64,000 nucleotides of DNA from the NCBI RefSeq assembly GCF_024437735.1, contig NZ_JANFQO010000007.1:1-64000 (forward strand), read 5' to 3'. This document shows positions 8,781 to 17,493 of the stretch, one piece after another (the first letter of the stretch is position 1; each line of letters opens with the position of its first letter). This DNA is from Tahibacter harae. Lineage in GTDB: Bacteria; Pseudomonadota; Gammaproteobacteria; Xanthomonadales; Rhodanobacteraceae. The position numbers and the translations under genes were made by a program. The notes under the pieces were generated by a model. It worked only from the letters and a program-made list of their open reading frames with translations. It made no database searches and had not been told where the DNA came from.

Positions 8781-9908
8781 ATGAGCACCCTGCCGGACTT
8801 CCGCCTGGAAACGCATTTCTCGCGCTGGGAATTCGCCGCACGCTACAACATGGCCGCCAGCGACATGCAGACCCTGTCGCTGGCCGCGCTGCTGGAAATG
8901 GCCGCGCCGGACGAGCGCGCCGACTGGGAAGCGCTGCAGCTGGGCTATATCGAGACCTGGGGCACGCCGGCGCTGCGCCAGGCCATCGCCGCAAGCTATG
9001 CCACCGTACAGGCCGAAGATGTGCTTTGCTTCGCCGGCGCCGAGGAAGGCCTGTACTGCGCCCTGCTCGCCTTGCTGGGGCCGGACGACCACGCCCTGGT
9101 GACCGTGCCCAACTACCAGTCCATGGAAACCGTGCCGGCATCGGTGTGCCAGGTCGAGGCCATCCCGCTGCGGCCGGAAAACCGCTGGCAGCCGGACCTG
9201 GACGACGTGCGCCGCCGCCTGCGGCCGAATACGCGCCTGATCGCGGTGAACTTTCCCAACAACCCCACCGGCGCCATCGCCGATGCGGATATTTTCGCCG
9301 GCCTGATCGCGCTCTGCGCCGAGCGCGGCATCCATTTCTTCAGCGACGAGGTCTACCACGGCCTGGAACACGATGCGGCCCGGCGCCTGCCCCAGGCGGC
9401 CGATTGCTACGAGCGCGCGCTGTCGCTCAATGTGCTGTCCAAGGCCTACGGCCTGCCCGGCCTGCGCATAGGCTGGATCGCCTCGCGCGACCGCGCACTA
9501 CTGGCGCGGCTGGAGCGCATGAAGCACTACCTGTCGATCTGCAATGCCGCGCCTTCGGAACTGCTCGCGCGCATCGCGCTCGGCAACCGCGAAACGCTGG
9601 TCGCCCGCAACCGCGAACGTTGCGCCGCCAACCTGCAGCTGCTGGACCAGTTCTTCGCCCGCCACGCCGACCGCTACGACTGGCGGCGCCCCGACGGCGG
9701 CTGCACCGCCTTCGTGCGCTACCGCGGCGCCGACGGCGTGGAAAACCATTGCCGCGAACTGGTCGAACAGGCCGGCATCCTGCTGCTGCCCGCGTCGCTG
9801 TATCAGTCGGCACTGGCACCGGTGCCCACCGACCGCTTCCGCGTCGGCTTCGGACGCGATCACACGGCGCAGGGGCTGGCGGTGTGGGAAGCGTTCCTGC
9901 GGCGGTGA
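8781..9908 (+). CDS. PLP-dependent aminotransferase, class I/II
   Basis: A 375-residue fold-type I aminotransferase. It shows the substrate/PLP motif NFPNNPTG (about residues 156-163), the DEVYHGLE segment that binds the PLP ring, and SKAYGLPGLRIGW with the Schiff-base lysine at residue 221. Length is normal for the family. The overall pattern is closest to the small class I/II enzymes that include amino-acid-modifying transaminases of specialised metabolism, but the amino donor and product cannot be read from the sequence. A possible small gene lies directly upstream; hipA converges from the other strand. Confidence 0.85.
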   Translation: MSTLPDFRLETHFSRWEFAARYNMAASDMQTLSLAALLEMAAPDERADWEALQLGYIETWGTPALRQAIAASYATVQAEDVLCFAGAEEGLYCALLALLGPDDHALVTVPNYQSMETVPASVCQVEAIPLRPENRWQPDLDDVRRRLRPNTRLIAVNFPNNPTGAIADADIFAGLIALCAERGIHFFSDEVYHGLEHDAARRLPQAADCYERALSLNVLSKAYGLPGLRIGWIASRDRALLARLERMKHYLSICNAAPSELLARIALGNRETLVARNRERCAANLQLLDQFFARHADRYDWRRPDGGCTAFVRYRGADGVENHCRELVEQAGILLLPASLYQSALAPVPTDRFRVGFGRDHTAQGLAVWEAFLRR

Positions 9909-10047
9909 CTTCACCGTCGCCGGCACGCGGTCAATCGAGGCGAAGCCTTGCCGGCGTCCTGTGCAGCGGGGAATCGTGCTGCCGGAACGCATGGCAGCGA
10001 ACGTCCGCCCTCCTGCCAGAGGCTCATCGTCAAACCGCGGTGGCGAG

Positions 10048-11262
10048 TCAGGCGAGGCCAAGCCGGTTGGCCTCGATCGCCCGCGCAATCTGTCGCACCG
10101 TCGCCGCACGGATCGCGTGATCTGCCGCCTGCGCGCGGAAACGGCCGGCCTGTTCCAATTGAAGTTCCAGGGTTTCCTCGGCGAATTGCCGCTCCACGCC
10201 GCCCTGACGCGCAAGCTCGAACAGATGCTCGCGGCTGACCTGTGTCGCCACACCGCAAATATCCGTCTGGTGCTGACCGCCAGGACCTTCGCTATAGGTC
10301 AGGTCATAACCGGGCGCGAGACGCCAGCGCCGGTCGCGGCCCAAGCGGTAGGCGAAATTCTTCGCGTGATCGTCACGGTTATGGAAGATCACGTTGAACA
10401 CGGCGCGGGCATAGGCCTTGGCCACTTCGCGTTCGTCGCGGGTCAGCAGGCGGGTAGCGCGCAGGAAGCTGGTGTAGTCCAGCGCGGGCAGGCGGAAATC
10501 CAGCTGCAGTAGCCCGGCGACACTGTGCATGGGCACACGCAGGCCGGCTTCGCGGTCGAAGCGCGCTATGCCGAAGGCGGCCTGGCGCGGCGCCAGATCG
10601 AAATAGGCTGTCTGCGGCATCTCTATGCCACAGGCGCGGGCCAGCGCGGCATAGCAATGTTCCACGGCGCAGACTTCCTTGTGTTCGCCGCGGGCCTGGA
10701 ACTTGACCAGCCAGGGCTGGCTGCCGGCGAATCCGGTCTGGGCGACCGCGCCGCTGGCCGGGTCCACCTGCAGCAGGGCCTTGGGACGGGCCCCCTGCGG
10801 CGAGCCGCCGGCCAGGGCCAGGGCGAGCAGGTCGGCGCTGCCTTCGCCGGCCAGCACGGCCTGGGATTCGCGCGCCAGCGCGAGCAGGTCCAGTTCCTCC
10901 GCCGGCGCCTCCCATTCCTGCGCCGGCACGAAGGACAGCGCGCCCATGGCCCGGGTGCCGATGAAGGCAAGCCGGCTCAGCGCTGTCGCCGCGATGCCGT
11001 GCTGGCGGAACAGCCGATCCATCAGCAGCATGCCCCAGCCGTCGGGCAGCGCATCGGCAATCAGGCCCGGCAAACGCTGTTGGAAGCGGGGAAAATCGGC
11101 AAAGCTCTGCGATCGCAGGCTCAGGCTGTAGGGCGAAAGCTCCAGCCCCTGGGCCAGTGCTTCAGGCGAGTACTCGAACAGCAGCGTATCGCGGGTTTCG
11201 GCCAGCGTGCCCAGCGGCCAGTCCTCGCCCCAGCCGCAATAGCGGACCTGGAGCTTCTTCAT
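10048..11262 (-). CDS. hipA: HipA-type serine/threonine kinase toxin
   Basis: A 404-residue HipA-fold kinase. It shows the HipA N-terminal subdomain (YSLSLRSQSF, LIADALPDGWGMLLMDRLFR), a Gly-rich loop GGSPQGARPKAL (152-163), the catalytic loop HNRDDHAKN (294-302, putative catalytic Asp297) and the metal-binding APGYDL (Asp320). Known HipA toxins phosphorylate aminoacyl-tRNA synthetases (GltX in E. coli), causing growth arrest or persistence; the target here is unknown. It overlaps the upstream antitoxin gene by 4 bp (11259-11262), the usual antitoxin-toxin operon order. Confidence 0.88.
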   Translation of the reverse strand: MKKLQVRYCGWGEDWPLGTLAETRDTLLFEYSPEALAQGLELSPYSLSLRSQSFADFPRFQQRLPGLIADALPDGWGMLLMDRLFRQHGIAATALSRLAFIGTRAMGALSFVPAQEWEAPAEELDLLALARESQAVLAGEGSADLLALALAGGSPQGARPKALLQVDPASGAVAQTGFAGSQPWLVKFQARGEHKEVCAVEHCYAALARACGIEMPQTAYFDLAPRQAAFGIARFDREAGLRVPMHSVAGLLQLDFRLPALDYTSFLRATRLLTRDEREVAKAYARAVFNVIFHNRDDHAKNFAYRLGRDRRWRLAPGYDLTYSEGPGGQHQTDICGVATQVSREHLFELARQGGVERQFAEETLELQLEQAGRFRAQAADHAIRAATVRQIARAIEANRLGLA

Positions 11263-11567
11263 ACCGGCCGCCGCCGCGGTGCGCGCTGGCGCAGCGTCCG
11301 GGTGCGCTCCAGCTCGGCGATGGATCGCCGCTGCAGCGCGAACAGCGGTTGCAGCTCGCCCGCCAGTCCCAGCGCCTGGACTACACGCACCAGGGTTTCC
11401 AGCGAACTGGCGCCGCTGTTCAGTTCCAGATTGCGCAGCGCGCCGCGGGAAACGCCGGCCATGGCGGCCAGATCCTGCTGCGCAAGCCCTTGCAACAGGC
11501 GCTGCTCGCGCAGGCGGCTGCCGAGCTGTTCCAGGATCTCCGCGGAAGTGGCCAGCTTAAAGTCCAT
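11259..11567 (-). CDS. hipB: HipB-like Xre-family antitoxin
   Basis: A 102-residue DNA-binding protein with an Xre/Cro helix-turn-helix at about residues 16-65 (LREQRLLQGLAQQDLAAMAG, then VSRGALRNLE). The C-terminal tail is Arg-rich. Its coding sequence ends in an ATGA overlap with hipA. In HipBA systems HipB neutralises HipA and represses the operon. The start codon lies within an inverted repeat (11557-11582), consistent with autorepression. Confidence 0.85.
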   Translation of the reverse strand: MDFKLATSAEILEQLGSRLREQRLLQGLAQQDLAAMAGVSRGALRNLELNSGASSLETLVRVVQALGLAGELQPLFALQRRSIAELERTRTLRQRAPRRRPV

Positions 11568-11582
11568 CAGATCAAACTTTAA
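11557..11582. promoter_or_regulatory. Inverted repeat at hipB start, candidate HipB operator
   Basis: TTAAAGT (11557-11563) and ACTTTAA (11576-11582) form perfect 7-bp arms around a 12-bp spacer containing the hipB ATG (11565-11567, read on minus). Position and symmetry suit an autoregulatory operator; no binding data. Confidence 0.45.
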
Positions 11583-11626
11583 TGAGTAAAACGAGAGATA
11601 GTGGCCATTATAGCGGACATTAACCT

Positions 11627-11642
11627 GGGATTCGGGATTCGG
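11627..11642. repeat. Second copy of GGGATTCGGGATTCGG repeat
   Basis: It lies between hipB and the GH92 gene and matches the core of the repeat at 8471-8509. Confidence 0.5.
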
Positions 11643-11697
11643 CAGGACGGCGCAGGAAATGCCACGCGGTCAGGTCCCCGACATCAAATCCCGCCCC

Positions 11698-14043
11698 CTA
11701 CCGGCTCATCGAAAACGGCCTGCCCGCCTTGCCCGCGCCGCGACGCTTGTCCGGCGTGGCCTGCATGCGGAAGCGCAGCTCGCCGCCGGCCAGGATCTGG
11801 GCGTGGGTGATGACGCTGCAGTCCAGGGCCTTGCCGTCGAGACTCACCGCACCGACATAGGGATGCGCTTCGTCCAGCTCGTCGGCAACGACGGTAAATT
11901 TCTTGCCATTGGGAAGATGCAGCACGGCGCGGCGCAGGAAGGGACGGCCTATGACGTATTCGTTGCTGGCCGGCGCGACCGGATAGAAGCCCAGCGCGGT
12001 GAACACGTACCACGCCGACATCTGGCCCAGGTCGTCGTTGCCGACCAGACCCTGCGGCGTCGGTGCGAACTGGCTGCGCAGGATCTGGCCCAGGCGCTCC
12101 TGGGTGCGCCAGGGCTGGCCGGCGTAGGCGTAGAGATAGGCGACGTGGTGGCTGGGTTCATTGCCATGGGCATACCAGCCGATCAGGCCGGTGATGTCTT
12201 CCATGTGCGCGAACAGCGTGGGATCGACCTTGGCCTCGAACACCTGGTCCAGTCGCGCGACGAAGCGCGCATCGCCGCCGTGGCCCGCGATCAGGCCGGC
12301 GATGTCCTGCGGCACGTACCAGGAATACTGCCAGGCATTGCCTTCGGTGTAGTCGCTGCCGTAGCCGCTGGCGCTGGGATCGAAGGGCTCGCGGAACTCG
12401 CCCGTGCTGGTGCGCGCACGCAGGAAACCCGTCTTCGCATCGAATACGTTGCGCCAGTTGGCGGCGCGGCGGGTAAAGGTCGCGGCGATGTCCTTGCGCC
12501 CCAGGGCTTCGGCCATGCGTGCGATGGTCCAGTCGTCGAAGGCGTATTCCACGGTCTTGGAGGCGGCCTCGCCGACCTTGTCTATGGGCACGTAGCCCAG
12601 GCGGCGATAGTGTTCCAGCCCGCCGTAGGGACCGTACTCGGCGCTGGCAACCATGGCCTGCAGCGCCTCGTCGGCGGGGAAGCCGCGTATGCCTTTCATA
12701 TAGGCATCGGCGATCACCGGCACGGCGTGGTAGCCGATCATGCACCAGGTCTCCAGGCCGTGGAACGCCCAGACCGGCAGTATGCCGTAGGGGCTGTTGC
12801 GCCGCGCCGCGAGCAGGGAATTGACCACGTCGGCGTTGTATTGCTCCGGCTGGATCAGGGTCAGCAGCGGATGCAGCGCACGGTACGTATCCCAAAGTGA
12901 AAACGTGGACAGATTGGTCCAGCCCTCGGCCTGGTGCACGGCGTTGTCCGGACCGCGGTAGCGGCCGTCCACGTCCATGAACAGGCTGGGCGCCATCAGG
13001 CTGTGATACACCGCGGTGAAGAAGGACTTGCGCACCGCCGCATCCGCCTCGACCTCGAACACGCCCAGGGCGCGGCTCCAGCGGGCGCGGGCGGCGGCGC
13101 GCACACGTTCGAAATCCCAGCCGGGCATCTCTGCGTCGAGGTTGGCGATGGCGCCGTCCTCGCTCACCGGCGACAGCGCAACCTTGACCACCACCTCGCC
13201 GCCCTGCCCCTCCAGGCCCAGATCGAGCACGCCGACCAGGGCGCGGCCTTCGATCTGCGCGCGCGCCGTCGCGTCGTCCGCGGCCGGCGGCGCAAAACCT
13301 TTGTAGAGAATGTCTTTTTCCGTGTTGTGGAACGCATGCCCGGACAGCGGCCTGGACACACGCAGGGCGAAATGCAGCTGCCGCCCCGGCGCCCAGCCGC
13401 GGGTCTCGCAGAAGCCGGTCAAGGTGCCGTCGGGCCGCAGGCGCAGGCGCGACCACAGCACCTTGCCCGGGTAGTCGTACAGGCTGGTGCGCATGTCGAC
13501 CAGCAAATGCGCCGGCTTGCCCGCCGGAAAGCGGTAGCGGTGCACGCCGACGCGCGGACTCGCGCTGAGTTCGGCGCGGATGCCGTAGTCGTCCAGGTCC
13601 ACGGCGTAGTAGCCCGGCTCGGCGATCTCGCCGGCGTGGCGGAAACGCGAGCGGTAGCCGCTGCCGGGCTGGCTGCTGTCGCCGGGCTGCAGCTTCACTT
13701 CGCCAGCGATGGGCATGACCAGCACATCGCCCAGGTCCGAATGCCCGGTGCCGGAAAAATGCGTATGCGAGAAGCCGACGATGCTGTCGTCGTCGTAGCG
13801 GTAGCCGGCGGCCCAGCCGTAGGCGTCCTTGCGCTCCTTGATCTGGGTGTCGGGACTGAGCTGCACCATGCCGAAGGGCACCACCGCGCCGGGAAAGGTA
13901 TGGCCGTCGCCGCCGGTGCCTATGAAGGGATCGACTGCGGCAAAGGCCGCTGCGCCGGCCGCCTCGTCCGGCGCAGCGGCGGCCGGCAGGCTGGCGGATA
14001 CGGACAACAGCAGGCAGGCGGCAAGCGGCAGCGGACGCGGCAT
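11698..14043 (-). CDS. GH92 exo-alpha-mannosidase, secreted
   Basis: A 781-residue glycoside hydrolase family 92 protein. It opens with a signal peptide (residues 1-24, ending AAAA). The family's N-terminal signature PFIGTGGDGHTFPGAVVPFG covers 39-58, continuing QLSPDT. C-terminal GH92 blocks are GNEPSHHVAYLYAYAGQPW and GNDDLGQMSAWYVFTALGFY. GH92 enzymes are Ca2+-dependent exo-alpha-mannosidases acting on N-glycan or mannan-type glycans; linkage specificity cannot be deduced here. Export suggests periplasmic or outer-surface action, releasing mannose for the divergent transport and catabolic operon. An operator copy (14062-14079) lies 18 bp before the start, implying control by the neighbouring LacI protein. 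Confidence 0.92.
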   Translation of the reverse strand: MPRPLPLAACLLLSVSASLPAAAAPDEAAGAAAFAAVDPFIGTGGDGHTFPGAVVPFGMVQLSPDTQIKERKDAYGWAAGYRYDDDSIVGFSHTHFSGTGHSDLGDVLVMPIAGEVKLQPGDSSQPGSGYRSRFRHAGEIAEPGYYAVDLDDYGIRAELSASPRVGVHRYRFPAGKPAHLLVDMRTSLYDYPGKVLWSRLRLRPDGTLTGFCETRGWAPGRQLHFALRVSRPLSGHAFHNTEKDILYKGFAPPAADDATARAQIEGRALVGVLDLGLEGQGGEVVVKVALSPVSEDGAIANLDAEMPGWDFERVRAAARARWSRALGVFEVEADAAVRKSFFTAVYHSLMAPSLFMDVDGRYRGPDNAVHQAEGWTNLSTFSLWDTYRALHPLLTLIQPEQYNADVVNSLLAARRNSPYGILPVWAFHGLETWCMIGYHAVPVIADAYMKGIRGFPADEALQAMVASAEYGPYGGLEHYRRLGYVPIDKVGEAASKTVEYAFDDWTIARMAEALGRKDIAATFTRRAANWRNVFDAKTGFLRARTSTGEFREPFDPSASGYGSDYTEGNAWQYSWYVPQDIAGLIAGHGGDARFVARLDQVFEAKVDPTLFAHMEDITGLIGWYAHGNEPSHHVAYLYAYAGQPWRTQERLGQILRSQFAPTPQGLVGNDDLGQMSAWYVFTALGFYPVAPASNEYVIGRPFLRRAVLHLPNGKKFTVVADELDEAHPYVGAVSLDGKALDCSVITHAQILAGGELRFRMQATPDKRRGAGKAGRPFSMSR

Positions 14044-14061
14044 GGCGAACTCCCCAGGAAC

Positions 14062-14079
14062 ATTTAGATCGGTCCAAAT
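14062..14079. promoter_or_regulatory. LacI-type operator, copy 1
   Basis: ATTTAGATCGGTCCAAAT is an imperfect palindrome with the central CG usual for LacI/GalR operators. It lies 18 bp upstream of the GH92 start and is the exact reverse complement of copy 2 at 14161-14178. Centres are 99 bp apart, compatible with looping. Confidence 0.75.
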
Positions 14080-14160
14080 CCGAACTTAGCACGCAACCGC
14101 GATGCTGGCTTGCTGCGCCGCAGGATGCACACGGGAGCCGCAGCAGGCAGACTCGCACCA

Positions 14161-14178
14161 ATTTGGACCGATCTAAAT
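14161..14178. promoter_or_regulatory. LacI-type operator, copy 2
   Basis: ATTTGGACCGATCTAAAT lies 2 bp before the GTG start of the lacI-family gene, so binding would block its own expression. It is the exact inverted copy of the site at 14062-14079. Confidence 0.75.
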
Positions 14179-14180
14179 TC

Positions 14181-15218
14181 GTGAACGACCCCGCCGCCCG
14201 CCGCCGCAAGATCACCCTCGCCGACGTGGCCGCCGGCTGCGGCGTGTCGCGCGCCACCGTGTCCCTGGTGCTGCGCCGCAGCCCGCTGGTGAATGCGGCC
14301 ACGCGGGCCAGGGTCGAGGCCGAGTTCCAGCGCCTGGGCTATGTCTACAACCGCTCCGCCGCCAGCCTGCGCTCGCGCCGCTCCAGCAGCGTGGCGCTGG
14401 TCATCAACGATCTGTCCAACCCGTTCTTCGCCGAATTCGCCGCCGGCGTGGACGAGGCGCTGGCCGCAGCCGGCTATGTCACCCTGCTCGGCAGCACCGG
14501 CGAATCGGCCGAGCGCCAGCAGGCCGTGCTCGCTTCGCTGATGGAACACGATCCGGCCGGTGTGATCCTGTCGCCGGCCGAAGGCAGCGATGCGCGGCGC
14601 GTATGCCAGGCCGTGGGCGCGCATACGCCGGTGCTGGTGTTCAATCGCGAACTCGCCGCCAGCGGCTGGGATCACCTGGGCCTGGACAACCGCGACGGCG
14701 CACGCCAGGCCACCGAACATCTGCTCGCGCTGGGCCATACGCGCATCGCCTTCTTCGGCGGCCACGCCGGTTCCAGTTCCTGCCGCCAGCGCCGCGAAGG
14801 CTATGCCGCAGCACTGGCCGCCGCCGGCCTCGCCGTCCAGCCGCAATGGCTGGTGGAAACCGCGCCGACGCGGCTGGAAGCCGCCGGCCAGGCCGGCGCA
14901 CTGTTCGCGCGCGATCCGGCGCCGACCGCAGCGGTCTGCTACAACGACGCGGTCGCGCTGGGCCTGATGCTGGGCCTGCTCGCGCGCGGCCGCCGGCCCG
15001 GCGTGGATTTCGCCGTGACCGGCTTCGATGACATTCCCGAAGCCGCCCTCAGCGTGCCGCCGCTGACCACGCTGGCCGCCGATCCGCGCGCGCGCGGCCG
15101 CCAGGCGGCGGCGCTGGTGCTGGCGCGGCTGGGCCAGCGCGAGGCAATCGCCGTGCAGACCATAGTCCCCGTCCAGCTGCGCGTGCGCGCCAGCAGCTGC
15201 GCGCCGGGCCGTCCCTGA
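14181..15218 (+). CDS. LacI/GalR-family repressor of the mannose locus
   Basis: A 345-residue regulator. The N-terminal LacI helix-turn-helix and hinge are plain: ITLADVAAGCGVSRATVSLV, then RARVEAEFQRLGYVYNRSA. A periplasmic-binding-protein-like effector domain follows (VALVINDLSNPFFAEF; GHTRIAFFGG; AVTGFDDIPEA). I chose the GTG at 14181; a TTG at 14163 is in frame but would lie inside the operator. It is divergent from GH92 and first in the transporter-kinase-isomerase operon, with operator copies at both starts, so it probably represses both directions until a mannose-related sugar or phosphosugar binds. Confidence 0.9.
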   Translation: MNDPAARRRKITLADVAAGCGVSRATVSLVLRRSPLVNAATRARVEAEFQRLGYVYNRSAASLRSRRSSSVALVINDLSNPFFAEFAAGVDEALAAAGYVTLLGSTGESAERQQAVLASLMEHDPAGVILSPAEGSDARRVCQAVGAHTPVLVFNRELAASGWDHLGLDNRDGARQATEHLLALGHTRIAFFGGHAGSSSCRQRREGYAAALAAAGLAVQPQWLVETAPTRLEAAGQAGALFARDPAPTAAVCYNDAVALGLMLGLLARGRRPGVDFAVTGFDDIPEAALSVPPLTTLAADPRARGRQAAALVLARLGQREAIAVQTIVPVQLRVRASSCAPGRP

Positions 15219-15238
15219 CAACCACGCCTGGAACCCCC

Positions 15239-16516
15239 ATGCCTGCACGCGCCGCGACTTCGCATCCCCTGGCCCTGGCCGTGACTACCGCGGTGTTCTT
15301 CCTGTGGGGTTTCCTGACCGGCCTCAACGACGTGCTGATTCCGCACCTCAAGGCCGTGTTCGAGCTGAACTACGCCCGCTCCATGCTGATCCAGTTCACC
15401 TTCTTCGGCGCGTACTTCGTCATGTCGCTGCCGGCCGGGCGCGTGGTCGCGCGGCTGGGCTACCGCCACGGCATGGTCGCCGGGCTGATCGTCGCCGGCC
15501 TGGGCGCACTCGCCTTCCTGCCGGCGGCGCAGCTGCAGTCCTATGCGCTGTTCCTGGGGGCGTTGTTCGTGCTGGCCAGCGGCATCACCCTGCTGCAGGT
15601 AGCGGCCAACCCCTATGTCAGCCTGCTCGGCGACGAAGCCGGCGCCAGCAGCCGGCTGACCCTGGCCCAGGCGCTGAATTCGCTGGGCCATACCCTGGCG
15701 CCGGCCTTCGGCGGGCTGCTGATCCTTTCCGTGGCCGTGCTCGGCGCCGACGCCTTTGCGCAGTTGTCCACTGAACAACAAATCCACTACCGCGCCGACC
15801 AGGCCGCGGCGGTGCAGCTGCCCTACCTGGGACTGGGCCTGACCCTGTTCGCGCTGGCGCTGTTCGTCTACCTGTTCCGCCTGCCCCGGCTCGGCGAAAC
15901 CACCGAACGCGACCTCGCCGCCGCGCCGGGCTATGCCGCCACCCTGGCGCATCGGCCGCTGCGCCTGGCGATCATCGGCATCTTCGTCTACGTCGGCGCC
16001 GAGGTGTCCATAGGCAGCTTCCTGATCAACTACCTCAGCCGGCCGGAGATCGGCGCGATGAGCGAAGCCGCCGCCGCCAATTACGTTTCCTACTACTGGG
16101 GCGGCGCCATGCTCGGCCGCTTCGGCGGCTCGCTGCTGCTGCGCGTGTTTGCGCCGGCGCAGCTGCTGATGTTGTTCGCCGCGATCGCCGCCAGCCTGCT
16201 GCTGACCAGCACCCTGAGCAGCGGCCAGCTCGCGCTGTGGAGCATCGTCGCCGTGGGCCTGTTCAATTCCATTCTCTTCCCCACTCTGTTCACCCTGGGG
16301 ATACAAGGCCTGGGGCCGCTCACCGCGCGCGGCTCCAGCCTGCTCGTCATGGCCATCGTCGGCGGCGCCGTAGTGCCGCTGCTGCAGGGGCTGCTGGCTG
16401 ATCGCATCGGTCTGCAGCCCGCCTTCGTGCTGCCGCTGGCCTGCTATGCCTACATCGTCTGGTACGGCTGGCAGCATGGCCGCAGTGCCGCCGCCGCACG
16501 CGCGGTACAGGCATGA
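15239..16516 (+). CDS. MFS sugar transporter, FucP/GluP-like
   Basis: A 425-residue inner-membrane protein with about 12 hydrophobic helices. It carries the sugar:H+ symporter pattern of the FucP (fucose/glucose/galactose) branch: FFLWGFLTGLNDVLIPHLK in helix 1, QFTFFGAYFVMSLPAG in helix 2 and LLQVAANPYVSLLG in helix 4. It starts 20 bp after lacI and overlaps the kinase gene by 4 bp. By context the cargo is likely mannose (or fructose) released by the GH92 enzyme; sequence alone does not fix this. Confidence 0.88.
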   Translation: MPARAATSHPLALAVTTAVFFLWGFLTGLNDVLIPHLKAVFELNYARSMLIQFTFFGAYFVMSLPAGRVVARLGYRHGMVAGLIVAGLGALAFLPAAQLQSYALFLGALFVLASGITLLQVAANPYVSLLGDEAGASSRLTLAQALNSLGHTLAPAFGGLLILSVAVLGADAFAQLSTEQQIHYRADQAAAVQLPYLGLGLTLFALALFVYLFRLPRLGETTERDLAAAPGYAATLAHRPLRLAIIGIFVYVGAEVSIGSFLINYLSRPEIGAMSEAAAANYVSYYWGGAMLGRFGGSLLLRVFAPAQLLMLFAAIAASLLLTSTLSSGQLALWSIVAVGLFNSILFPTLFTLGIQGLGPLTARGSSLLVMAIVGGAVVPLLQGLLADRIGLQPAFVLPLACYAYIVWYGWQHGRSAAAARAVQA

Positions 16517-17493
16517 GCCGCATCGTCTGCTTTGGCGAAGCCCTGGTCGATTTCCTCGCCCAGCCCGGCACCGCGCCGGAAGCGCCGCGCGCCTTCCTGC
16601 AATACGCTGGCGGCGCACCGGCGAATGTGGCCGTGGCCGCACGCCGGCTGGGCGCCGACTGCGATTTCGTCGGCATGCTCGGCGCCGACCTGTTCGGCGA
16701 TTTCCTGCTGCACAGCCTGCAGCAGGCCGGCGTAGGCACCGGCTTCGTGCAGCGCACCGGCGCCGCGCGCACGGCGCTGGCCTTCGTCGCGCTGGATGCC
16801 GCCGGCGAACGCAGCTTCAGCTTCTACCGGCCGCCGGCGGCGGACCTGCTGTTCACCCGGGAACATTTCCACAACGACTGCTTTACCGGCGCCGGCCTGC
16901 TGCACCTGTGCTCCAACAGCCTGACCGGCGACGCCCTGGCCGACGCCACGCTGCACGCCGCCGCACTGGCGCACGCGGCCGGCGCCGCGGTCAGCGTCGA
17001 TCTCAACCTGCGCCCGGCGCTGTGGCCGGCCGGGCTGGATCCGCAGCCGCGCCTGTGGCAGCTGCTGCAGCAGGCGGATGTGGTCAAGCTGGCGCGCAAC
17101 GAACTGGACTACCTGGCCGCAGGCCTGGGCAGTGAAGCGGCCGTGCTGGAACGGCTGTGGCGCGGACGGCTGCAATGGCTGATCGTCACCGACGGCGCCG
17201 CGCCGCTGCAGTGGCAGACACGCCAGGCCAGCGGCAGCCTGGCCGCGTTTCCCGTCACCGCCGTGGACACCACCGCCGCCGGCGACGCTTTCGTCGGCGG
17301 CCTGCTTGCCTGGCTGGCCGGCCGCGGCGCCGACGCCGCAAACCTGCCCGCGCTGCTGGCCGAACGCGCATTGGTCGCCAACGCCCTGCGCCAGGCCGCC
17401 GCCGCCGGTGCGCTGGCGGTGACCCGCCACGGCGCCTTCGCCGCCATGCCCAGCCGCGCGGAACTCGACCATTTCCTGCAGGAGCAGGCATGA
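16513..17493 (+). CDS. PfkB-family sugar kinase, probable fructokinase
   Basis: A 326-residue ribokinase-fold kinase. PfkB motif 1 is YAGGAPANVAVAARRLG (31-47). Motif 2, DTTAAGDAFVGG near residues 255-266, carries the catalytic Asp and anion hole. Length and motifs fit fructokinases. It overlaps the transporter (ATGA) and the downstream isomerase gene (17490-17493), so the three are translationally coupled. With a mannose-to-fructose isomerase next to it, phosphorylation of fructose to fructose-6-phosphate is the most economical role. Confidence 0.88.
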   Translation: MSRIVCFGEALVDFLAQPGTAPEAPRAFLQYAGGAPANVAVAARRLGADCDFVGMLGADLFGDFLLHSLQQAGVGTGFVQRTGAARTALAFVALDAAGERSFSFYRPPAADLLFTREHFHNDCFTGAGLLHLCSNSLTGDALADATLHAAALAHAAGAAVSVDLNLRPALWPAGLDPQPRLWQLLQQADVVKLARNELDYLAAGLGSEAAVLERLWRGRLQWLIVTDGAAPLQWQTRQASGSLAAFPVTAVDTTAAGDAFVGGLLAWLAGRGADAANLPALLAERALVANALRQAAAAGALAVTRHGAFAAMPSRAELDHFLQEQA

